Assembly (NCBI RefSeq): GCF_023746555.1
Contig: NZ_CP098755.1
Coordinates: 5,419,001-5,483,000, forward strand
DNA: 64,000 nucleotides
Direction of reading: 5' to 3'
Source: Brevibacillus ruminantium
Lineage (GTDB): Bacteria > Bacillota > Bacilli > Brevibacillales > Brevibacillaceae
Shown here one piece after another: positions 51,198 to 58,158 of the stretch. How positions within the stretch are numbered: the stretch's first letter is position 1; every line of letters begins with the position of its first letter. The notes below the pieces were generated by a model, which saw nothing but the letters and a program-made list of their open reading frames with translations, did no database searches and was not told the origin of the DNA. A program made the position numbers and the translations under genes.

Positions 51198-51258
51198 ATA
51201 ACGTTATTTTAACGCATGTTATGGTTTTTATTATATAAAGTTTTCAGAATTGACGCAA
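51198..51258 (-). promoter_or_regulatory. Promoter of the large paa operon with a downstream PaaX-type box
   Basis: Minus-strand -35 TTGCGT (51258-51253), 17 bases, TATAAT (51235-51230). The box ATAACGTTATTTTAACGCA (plus 51198-51216) lies about 15 bases into the transcript, where a repressor would act as a roadblock. Its ATAACGTTAT core is identical to the other two boxes. Confidence 0.68.
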
Positions 51259-51275
51259 GTCTTTTTCAACGACCA

Positions 51276-51305
51276 AAAAACCCCTGCCTGACGGTAGAGG
51301 TTTTT
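51276..51305. terminator. Bidirectional rho-independent terminator
   Basis: AAAAACC-CT-CC pairs with GG-AG-GGTTTTT around a four-base loop (51276-51305). It ends the minus-strand MBL gene and shields the paa promoter from readthrough. Confidence 0.82.
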
Positions 51306-51319
51306 CTCCATGCTCAGTC

Positions 51320-52270
51320 TTATTGCTTTTTCTGCAAATAATCGACCAGTCCCATGGCGCATATTTCCAGATCAGAACGCAGTATGCCGAACTCCGGGTG
51401 ATCGGCGGCAATGCCTTGATCCTTGAGATAGGATGCGACCATCGCCAGCAGCTGTCTGCTGACCTCGCTGCTCTCCAGGTCCCCGCTCGCAGCCACAGCT
51501 TCCGCGATTTGTACAAACCGGGGAATCCACATCGTAAGCTGGCGGTATACCTCTTCTACCTCTGTGCTCATGCCAAAATGGCCGAAAAAGATACGTTCTA
51601 CCTGCATCTCCTGGACCATCGCCAGTGAGTGAAGCATCGCTTCCGGGTCAAACTGGTTGGGCGAGGTCGACGGCAGATACAGCGAAACTCCGTCCGCCTT
51701 TAACTGGGAATACTGAACCCCCAGCGTATCACCGGTAAACATGCCATTGCTGACGGGATCGTAAATACTGCAATGGTGATAGGCATGTCCCGGCGAATCA
51801 AAGAATCGCAGCACACGAGAGGGGCCGATCTGCAGCGTCTCCTCATGCCCTTTGATCAAAACCCGCTGCTCTGGCACAGGAATGATCGGCTCAAAAAACT
51901 GATCAAATTTGTCCCCGTATACCGCCCGCGCTCCCATGATCAGCCGGGACGGGTCCACCAGATGGCGGGCGCCCTTTGGATGAACCACAACTTTTGCCTG
52001 CGGGCAGTGTTCTTGCAAAAGCAGCCCGGCCCCTCCGGCATGATCCAAATGGATATGCGTTACAATCACGTATTTGACATCGGCCGGATCAAGCCCAAGA
52101 GCGGACAAGCCGGCCAGGATATGCGGGACGGAGGGACTGGCGCTTGTCTCAATCAGCGTCAGCTCCTCCTCCTGCATCACATAGGTACCTGTCCTGTTCT
52201 CCAAACCCAAATCAAATCCGTCGATCAACTGGATCCCATGCCCCAGATCAATCGGCTGCCGTTTTTCCAT
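51320..52270 (-). CDS. Metallo-beta-lactamase-fold hydrolase
   Basis: 316 residues. Metal ligands THIHLDHAGG, SPGHAYHH, FTGDTLG and FGHFG. RNase Z/glyoxalase-II superfamily, thioester or lactone hydrolase. It is a one-gene unit, divergent from the sigma-54 activator and with its own terminator. A role in the PAA route (for example CoA-thioester or lactone removal) is only suggested by nearness. Confidence 0.87.
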   Translation of the reverse strand: MEKRQPIDLGHGIQLIDGFDLGLENRTGTYVMQEEELTLIETSASPSVPHILAGLSALGLDPADVKYVIVTHIHLDHAGGAGLLLQEHCPQAKVVVHPKGARHLVDPSRLIMGARAVYGDKFDQFFEPIIPVPEQRVLIKGHEETLQIGPSRVLRFFDSPGHAYHHCSIYDPVSNGMFTGDTLGVQYSQLKADGVSLYLPSTSPNQFDPEAMLHSLAMVQEMQVERIFFGHFGMSTEVEEVYRQLTMWIPRFVQIAEAVAASGDLESSEVSRQLLAMVASYLKDQGIAADHPEFGILRSDLEICAMGLVDYLQKKQ

Positions 52271-52514
52271 GTCACATTCCCCCTGACCTTTGACAGTGCA
52301 CGGCCTTCCTATTCACAGAAAGAGGCACTCTTTTGTCCGTATTGCTTCACTTTTGCCATTGTACACCTATTCAGTCAATTTTGTCTGTAAAGGGAGGGGC
52401 GCAGTATAAAATGTTATAATAACCGTAATGATCATGACGTACAGGTTTATCACAGTAAAAAAGCTTTGCTGCATAAATCGCGGAAGCATGAGATTAGTAT
52501 AAGGGGGAAACTTC

Positions 52515-54242
52515 ATGACGCGATTGCACAATATTGGCGAGGCTGTTCGTCACCTGCTGGCAGCGATGAAACCACTTGTCCATTTTGATCTTTCGGTGGT
52601 CGATGACAGCCGGATGCGGATAGCCGGTACGGGACGATATGAGCAATATGTCGGCTTGAAACTGCCAGAAGAATCAGCATTTTACCATGTGATCCGGAAC
52701 AACTCTCCCCTGATCATATTCAATCCGCTGGAACATCAGGTCTGCCAAACTTGTACAGTGCGTAACATCTGTCTGAAAGAAGTCAGTATCATCTACCCTA
52801 TCCAGATCGATAATGAAGCGATCGGCGCCATCTCCATTGCGGAGTTTTCCGAAGAGGCCAAAGACAAGCTGATTCATATGGAGACCGAGCTGCTTGCTTT
52901 CATGAAAAATCTCTCTGATTTTATCGCTGCCAAGGTGAAGGAAGCGGAGAAGCAAAAAAGAATGGATGCCATCTTGAATACAGTAAAAGAAGGGATTGTG
53001 CTGACAGACGCGGCGGGAACCATCCTGATGAGCAATCAGCACATGGAACAAGCCGGAGCGCGAGCAGGCAAGCCGTTGAGTACCCTTCTCCCTGCTTATG
53101 TGGCAGAGAAGCTGCTAAAAGCAGACAAGCCCATAGAAGATTGGCCCTATGAACACGAGGATGGGGGTTTCTGGGAAACCTACTGGATTACAGTGAAGAA
53201 TGTTCAGCCTGATAACTCGCATTCCGACCTGCTGTTTTTATTCCGGGAGCAAGAAGCGCGGGACAGAAATACCCGCGATTCTGACCGTACAGATATACAC
53301 ACTGTTCATCTGGAGCAAATCAAAGGAAAAAGCGCCGTTTTCGAAGAAGCGAAACGAATTGCTGCCAGCGCATCGCGTGCCAGCTCCAACGTGCTTATTC
53401 AGGGCGAAAGCGGAACAGGCAAGGAGCTGTTTGCCCGCGCCATTCATCAGATGAGCGATCGCAGCTCCGGGCCGTTCATCGCAGTGAATTGTGCAGCTAT
53501 TCCGGAAAATTTGTTGGAGAGCGAGCTGTTTGGCTTTGAAGAAGGGGCATTTACGGGAGCCAGAAAGGGCGGCAAGCCGGGCAAATTTGAAATGGCTCAG
53601 AACGGAACGCTGTTTTTGGATGAAATCGGGGATCTCTCCCTGCACCTGCAGCCAAAGCTGTTGCGGGTGATCGAGTACAACAAGGTGGAGCGCGTCGGAA
53701 GCGTCAAGCCGATTGACTTGAATGTACGGTTGATTGCGGCCACGAATCAAAATCTGGAACGCATGATCGCGGAAGGAAGATTCCGTGAAGATTTATACTA
53801 TCGACTCAACGTCATCCAGCTCCCGCTTCCTCCGTTGCGCAAGCGCCGGGAAGATGTAATGCCGCTTTCCCGGTTCTTTTTGCAAAAGTTCAATCGAATC
53901 TTTGGGAAGAAAATTGAAACCTTTACCGAGCAAGCAGAGCAAATGCTGCTCTTGTACCAATGGCCCGGCAATGTCCGCGAATTGGAAAATGCGATCGAAT
54001 ATGCCGTTCATGTAGAACAGACTGATTCGATCGAAGCTGCAAGTCTTCCCGCCAAGCTCCGCGCTGCTGCCTCCCCGCAAACCGGGCAGGGCGCCGACTG
54101 CAATCTGAAACAGCTGGAGAGAGCAACGATCCAACGGCTGTTGCACCAGTACGGTGATCATCTGGAAGGCAAGGCGATGGTGGCAAAACAGATGGGGATC
54201 AGCTTGTCCACATTATACCGGCGCCTTCGTGAAATGAAATAG
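52515..54242 (+). CDS. Sigma-54-dependent activator with GAF/PAS-like sensor
   Basis: 575 residues. Residues 1-140: sensor region with three cysteines (77, 80, 86, [10 protein letters not shown]); 148-250: PAS-like domain; 265-500: AAA+ module with Walker A GESGTGKE (297-304), GAFTGA (344-349) that contacts sigma-54, and Walker B FLDEIGD; C-terminal Fis-type helix-turn-helix ([20 protein letters not shown]). ATG with GGGGGAAA upstream. A perfect -24/-12 promoter lies 165 bases after its stop, in front of the next two genes, its evident target. The cysteine cluster could bind metal or sense redox; no ligand can be named. Confidence 0.94.
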   Translation: MTRLHNIGEAVRHLLAAMKPLVHFDLSVVDDSRMRIAGTGRYEQYVGLKLPEESAFYHVIRNNSPLIIFNPLEHQVCQTCTVRNICLKEVSIIYPIQIDNEAIGAISIAEFSEEAKDKLIHMETELLAFMKNLSDFIAAKVKEAEKQKRMDAILNTVKEGIVLTDAAGTILMSNQHMEQAGARAGKPLSTLLPAYVAEKLLKADKPIEDWPYEHEDGGFWETYWITVKNVQPDNSHSDLLFLFREQEARDRNTRDSDRTDIHTVHLEQIKGKSAVFEEAKRIAASASRASSNVLIQGESGTGKELFARAIHQMSDRSSGPFIAVNCAAIPENLLESELFGFEEGAFTGARKGGKPGKFEMAQNGTLFLDEIGDLSLHLQPKLLRVIEYNKVERVGSVKPIDLNVRLIAATNQNLERMIAEGRFREDLYYRLNVIQLPLPPLRKRREDVMPLSRFFLQKFNRIFGKKIETFTEQAEQMLLLYQWPGNVRELENAIEYAVHVEQTDSIEAASLPAKLRAAASPQTGQGADCNLKQLERATIQRLLHQYGDHLEGKAMVAKQMGISLSTLYRRLREMK

Positions 54243-54273
54243 CCTCCCTCAATTTCTCAAACGGATAACCCAT

Positions 54274-54353
54274 TTGTCAAAATGACAAGCGGAGCGTCCG
54301 TTTTTTCAGTGGAGAAGAAACAGCATTTCTGATTTTCCTTGTCAAAATGACAA
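54274..54353 (+). promoter_or_regulatory. Two identical palindromic activator sites upstream of the sigma-54 promoter
   Basis: TTGTCAAAATGACAA occurs at 54274-54288 and 54339-54353, each a perfect TTGTCA-AAA-TGACAA palindrome, 65 bases apart (about six turns). A further palindrome GACAAG-G-CTTGTC is at 54362-54374. Their place 50-130 bases upstream of the -24/-12 elements is that of enhancer sites for the neighbouring activator. Confidence 0.78.
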
Positions 54354-54406
54354 ATCAAATTGACAAGGCTTGTCCAAGGAGCCTCTTTCTTATGCGTTTT
54401 TATCGT

Positions 54407-54422
54407 TGGCACGAGGATTGCT
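54407..54422 (+). promoter_or_regulatory. Sigma-54 (SigL) promoter
   Basis: TGGCAC-GAGGA-TTGCT: the GG (54408-54409) and GC (54420-54421) pairs are exactly ten bases apart, matching the -24/-12 consensus TGGCACN5TTGCW. Followed by the PuuD-like gene after a 40-base leader. Confidence 0.9.
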
Positions 54423-54461
54423 TTATAAAGAGTGACCCGACATCTGAAGGAGGAACAAACA

Positions 54462-55223
54462 ATGAAACCCTTGATAGGAATCAGTGCCAACTATTCTCAT
54501 GAAGACAACGTAGGGATCACGAGCAATCTCGGTTTGCCCGGCCAGGACTGGCAGCTTCTCGCTGACGATTATATCAAGTCGATTGAACGAAGCGGCGGCG
54601 TTCCTGTAATTCTGCCAGTGACGGAAAATCCTGAAAGTCTGTATCCGCTCTTGTCAAAGCTGGACGGCATCCTGTTTACAGGAGGCACCGACATCGATCC
54701 TGCTTACTATGGCGAGTGGCCGCGCGCCGGATTGGGCCCGATTGATCCGAAGCGCGACCGGCACGAAATCGCCCTCGCGAAAAAAGTGTTGCAGGACACG
54801 AATCTTCCTGTTTTGGGAATCTGCCGGGGCAGCCAGCTCCTCAACGTAGTTTCTGGCGGAACGCTGTACCAGGATTTGCAGACTGAACGCCCGGAAGGAA
54901 TCGCTCATGCTCTCAGGTATTCGCCCAAATACCATCCGGTCCATCCCGCTTCTATTCAACCTGGTTCTCGGCTCGAAGCAATTTTCCAGGCTCAGGAAAT
55001 CGGTGTAAACAGCTACAATCACCAGGCAATCAAGCAAGTTGGAAGCGATTTCAGCGTGACGATGACCGCTCCTGACGGCTTGGTGGAAGGAATCGAAATG
55101 GCGGGGGAGCGCTTCGTGGTAGCTGTCCAGTGGCATCCAGAGATGATGGTTGACAAACATGAGGAATATCTCAAGCTGTTTCTGGCATTTGTGGCTGCGT
55201 GCGTCAGAAAGGAGGGGGCTTGA
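54462..55223 (+). CDS. PuuD-like class I amidotransferase (gamma-glutamyl-GABA hydrolase family)
   Basis: 253 residues from ATG at 54462 with GAAGGAGG upstream. Nucleophile Cys121 in LGICRGSQLLN, and the His-Glu end of the triad in VVAVQWHPEM. The family removes a gamma-glutamyl group from gamma-glutamyl-GABA or related amides. It is driven by the sigma-54 promoter and overlaps the following symporter by one base, suggesting uptake and hydrolysis of a gamma-glutamyl compound or peptide. The substrate is inferred from the family. Confidence 0.88.
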   Translation: MKPLIGISANYSHEDNVGITSNLGLPGQDWQLLADDYIKSIERSGGVPVILPVTENPESLYPLLSKLDGILFTGGTDIDPAYYGEWPRAGLGPIDPKRDRHEIALAKKVLQDTNLPVLGICRGSQLLNVVSGGTLYQDLQTERPEGIAHALRYSPKYHPVHPASIQPGSRLEAIFQAQEIGVNSYNHQAIKQVGSDFSVTMTAPDGLVEGIEMAGERFVVAVQWHPEMMVDKHEEYLKLFLAFVAACVRKEGA

Positions 55224-56605
55224 TGCAAACATTTACGGAATGGATCGCGTGGCTCGGCGGATTGATCTGGGGGCCTTGGCTCGTCGTATTTTTCGTTGGG
55301 GTCGGCGTGTACTACACCATCGGTACCGGCTTTCTCCAGATTCGCAAATTCCCTTTTATTTGGAAACAGACGTTTGGACGGGCCCATCTCAAAGAGTCCG
55401 AAATACCGGGAGAAGGTACCCTTACCCCGAGGCAGGCTGTTTCGACAGCGCTGGCCTCTACCATTGGTGTCGGGAATATTGTTGGCACCACAACGGCTTT
55501 GGCGATGGGGGGACCCGGCGCGATATTCTGGATGTGGGCCTCTGCACTTTTCGGGATGTGCACCAAGTATGCTGAAATTGTGCTCAGCATCGCTTTTCGC
55601 GAAAAGAAAGAAGACGGTACCTTCACGGGCGGTCCGGCGTGGTATATGAAAAGAGGATTGAAATCTCCTATTCTCGCTACGATTTTTTCGCTCTGCGTCG
55701 CTCTCGGTTGTCTGGGCGGAAACATGGTACAGGCCAACAGCATCTCCGAATCGATCAAGGATATTGCGGGTATCTCCCCTGTCGCGATCGGAATTGTTCT
55801 GCTGCTGCTCGTTGCCGTCGTTTCACTCGGCGGGATCAAGATGCTCGGCAAAATTACCGAAGTCCTGGTGCCGTTCATGGCTATTCTGTACCTGATCGGC
55901 GGTCTCATCGTCATCATCGTCAATTTCGGCCATGTGCCTGAAGCGTTTCGAAGCATTTTTTCCAGCGCTTTTTCCTCTACTTCCGCAGGTGGGGGCATCG
56001 CCGGTTTTGCTGTGATGGAAGCGATACGGTACGGGGTTGCCCGCGGATTATACTCCAACGAGGCCGGGCAAGGAACGGCACCGATCGCCCACGCTACTGC
56101 CAAAACCGATCATCCCGCCAGACAAGGCCTATGGGGTGTGATGGAAGTATTCGTCAGCACGTTTGGCGTATGCACGATTACGGCTCTGGCCGTACTTACC
56201 ACGGGCGTCATGTCTTCGGACAGTTCACCCGCTGTCTTAGCCAGCCTCGCCTTTGGCTCTGTCTTCCCTGCCCTGAAATACATTGTGACAGTCAGTCTGG
56301 TCTTATTCGCCTTTTCAACAATTATTGCGCTTTCATTTTATGGTGAGACTTTGTTCAAATACGTTGCCGGAGAAAAGTGGGGCCCTCTCTATCGGTACAG
56401 CTTCCTGCCTTTTACCTTCATCGGGGCGGTCGGCGGTTTGCAGATGGTTTGGGGGATTATCGATATTTTGATCGGGATTGGGGTCATTCCCAATTTGATT
56501 GCGTTGGTGCTTCTCAGTCCTGTCGTGTTTAAGCTGACGAAGCAGTTTTTTGCGGAAGAGGGACAACCGGTTTTGGTTAGGGCCTCTTCTCCTCCACATG
56601 ACTAA
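55223..56605 (+). CDS. AGCS-family amino acid:cation symporter
   Basis: 460 residues, about eleven helices. Motifs GTLTPRQAVSTALASTIGVGNIVG, GPGAIFWMWASALFGMCTKYAEI, and GLYSNEAGQGTAPIAHATAKT identify alanine/glycine:cation symporters. Start ATG at 55223, one base overlap with the amidotransferase gene, strong AAAGGAGGGGG before it. Imports the amino acid or amide used by the amidotransferase. Terminator follows. Confidence 0.93.
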   Translation: MQTFTEWIAWLGGLIWGPWLVVFFVGVGVYYTIGTGFLQIRKFPFIWKQTFGRAHLKESEIPGEGTLTPRQAVSTALASTIGVGNIVGTTTALAMGGPGAIFWMWASALFGMCTKYAEIVLSIAFREKKEDGTFTGGPAWYMKRGLKSPILATIFSLCVALGCLGGNMVQANSISESIKDIAGISPVAIGIVLLLLVAVVSLGGIKMLGKITEVLVPFMAILYLIGGLIVIIVNFGHVPEAFRSIFSSAFSSTSAGGGIAGFAVMEAIRYGVARGLYSNEAGQGTAPIAHATAKTDHPARQGLWGVMEVFVSTFGVCTITALAVLTTGVMSSDSSPAVLASLAFGSVFPALKYIVTVSLVLFAFSTIIALSFYGETLFKYVAGEKWGPLYRYSFLPFTFIGAVGGLQMVWGIIDILIGIGVIPNLIALVLLSPVVFKLTKQFFAEEGQPVLVRASSPPHD

Positions 56606-56626
56606 ACCCGAAAAGGGCGTACTAGA

Positions 56627-56660
56627 AAAGCTGTGTCTGGGAGCAGGCACAGCTTTCTTT
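56627..56660 (+). terminator. Rho-independent terminator of the PuuD-symporter operon
   Basis: AAAGCTGTG-CTG (56627-56639) pairs with CAG-CACAGCTTT (56644-56656) followed by CTTT. It also faces the minus-strand MarR remnant. Confidence 0.78.
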
Positions 56661-56661
56661 G

Positions 56662-56910
56662 TCACGATCCCTCTTTTTGCTCTTCCAAATTCTTCAGCAG
56701 CTTTTCATGGGTCGCCTGAAACTGCTGCACTTCTTCCTCACTCAGCACCTGAAACAGCTCGATTCGCAGCTCCTGCCCTTTTTGCTGGGCTTCTTTCAGG
56801 ATTTCCAAGCCCTTGTCCGTAATCGCGAGGAAAACATTTCGCCGATCCTGTTCATCGTACTTCCGCTCAGCAAACCCCATTTTGATCAGCCGGTTGGCAA
56901 TATTGGTCAT
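56662..56910 (-). pseudogene. MarR-family regulator, N-terminally truncated remnant
   Basis: The 82-codon frame starts in the middle of the winged helix: TNIANRLIKMGFAERKYDEQDRRNVFLAITDKGLEIL, then the C-terminal dimer helix. Intact MarR proteins have 60 more residues before it. The PGA residues of the usual SPGAMTN motif are still readable just upstream, but the frame hits a stop within ten codons. There is no start with a ribosome site. It is a dead gene. Confidence 0.8.
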
Positions 56911-57005
56911 CGCACCGGGCGTATAGCAGTAATGGTTTCATCGTCTGCACTTGCCAGAAAAACCGTTATACGTCCAATATCGCTTTCGAGATCGTTGGCA
57001 GGACA
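56907..57005 (-). pseudogene. Short-chain dehydrogenase remnant fused to the MarR remnant
   Basis: In another minus-strand frame, 57005 to 56907 reads CPANDLESDIGRITVFLAS, then ADDETITA, ending in a stop. This matches the C-terminal region of classical SDR enzymes (PEDIAxxVxFLASDdAxxITG). Only about 25 residues remain. A deletion seems to have joined the tail of an SDR gene to the middle of a marR gene. Confidence 0.6.
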
Positions 57006-57020
57006 CTAGAATATCGCCCG

Positions 57021-57929
57021 TTACAAGGGGTTTTTTTCCACATCTACAGACATCATTTTATTGTTTGAATGCATGATATTTCCGACTACAATCCCGCCCA
57101 ATATGAGCACGACTCCCATCCATTGCGACAAGCTCACAAACTCAGCTAATACGAGTGAAGACATGGAAACGGCTACGGGAAGCTCGGAAGATGTTAATAT
57201 GGTGCCAAGTCCCGGCCCGATATGCGGCATTCCAATTGAAAATAATAATGGCGGCAAAACTACTCCAAAAAAACCGAGAAGCAATCCATACGGTGCAACA
57301 CCCATTACGACGGGTAAATCGAATAAAAACATGGGCGGGAATACCAAAAAGACAACGATCAAACCGCCCGTGGAAAGAAGAGCACTTTTCAATATGGGCG
57401 GGGTATCTTTCCCAACTGAACTGCTGAGAAAAATGAACGTTGTAAACGTAAAGGCCGAAAGCAGTGCCCAAACTGTTCCTTCCCATGAAAGAACCATTCC
57501 CTCTGCTGACACAATGTTAGCGGCCAAAGCGGAGCCGATGAGAAGAGTGGCGATGGAAATCACCTTCCCTTTTGTTGGCTTTTTCTTATACAGTATCCAC
57601 TCAAAAAGTGTGCCAATCCAAACAAATTGAAATAGAAAAATGATTGCTAGCGAAGCATTAAGTGTTTGCAGTGCTTGATAATAAAACACACCTGTCAGGC
57701 CAAACGGAATTCCGGATGCCAGTAATTTGAACGTTTGATTTAACGTTATTTTTTTCTTTTTCATAAACAGAACGAGTACCCAGGTAAGCAATGCTCCGAA
57801 AAAATATTGGCCGCCTGTTACCTCTGTCACCGAATAACCCGCCGCGTAAGCAAGTTTCACAAATGTCGATAATGCTCCGTAGCAGCACCCGCCCAAAAAA
57901 ACAATTACCGCATAATGCCAAGTTTTCAT
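57021..57929 (-). CDS. EamA-family transporter
   Basis: 302 residues from ATG at 57927-57929 (AAGGGTG seven bases upstream), ten helices in two EamA repeats (FVKLAYAAGYSVTEVTGGQYFFG and GPGLGTILTSSELPVAVSMS segments). Export or uptake of small metabolites or drugs. Codon use is more AT-rich than the neighbours, suggesting transfer. The leader contains a terminator directly before the ribosome site (57948-57988), so expression is probably attenuated. Confidence 0.9.
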   Translation of the reverse strand: MKTWHYAVIVFLGGCCYGALSTFVKLAYAAGYSVTEVTGGQYFFGALLTWVLVLFMKKKKITLNQTFKLLASGIPFGLTGVFYYQALQTLNASLAIIFLFQFVWIGTLFEWILYKKKPTKGKVISIATLLIGSALAANIVSAEGMVLSWEGTVWALLSAFTFTTFIFLSSSVGKDTPPILKSALLSTGGLIVVFLVFPPMFLFDLPVVMGVAPYGLLLGFFGVVLPPLLFSIGMPHIGPGLGTILTSSELPVAVSMSSLVLAEFVSLSQWMGVVLILGGIVVGNIMHSNNKMMSVDVEKNPL

Positions 57930-57947
57930 GATTTTCACCCTTTCAAC

Positions 57948-57988
57948 AAAAAAAGCCACACCATTTGTCAACTGACAAACAGTGTGGC
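57948..57988 (-). promoter_or_regulatory. Terminator hairpin directly upstream of the EamA gene (attenuator)
   Basis: GCCACAC (57982-57988 on minus) pairs with GTGTGGC (57955-57961), and TTTGTCA with TGACAAA inside; seven T residues follow (57954-57948), then the AAGGGTG ribosome site. The inner TTTGTCA-AC-TGACAAA is also a perfect DNA palindrome, so it may serve as operator too. No promoter fits between hairpin and start. Confidence 0.7.
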
Positions 57989-58046
57989 GAAACTAGAGCA
58001 ATCTCCAGAAAAGTCCACGTCCCAACAAGGTTTTATTATCCAATTT

Positions 58047-58081
58047 CATTACAGTGTAAATTTGTTTATGCAGGTTGTCAA
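58047..58081 (-). promoter_or_regulatory. Sigma-A-type promoter upstream of the EamA gene
   Basis: TTGACA (58081-58076), 17 bases, TACACT (58058-58053) on the minus strand. The predicted transcript starts near 58049-58046 and crosses the terminator. An ATG-started 18-codon frame (MKLDNKTLLGRGLFWRLL) runs from about 58049 to the TAG at 57993-57995, just before the hairpin; no ribosome site precedes it. Confidence 0.5.
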
Positions 58082-58158
58082 TGATTGTTCGTTGCACCTT
58101 GAATTTTCCCACCAGCTGCTGCCGTTCTGCCATGCTGGGGCAGTCGGTCAGCATCACG

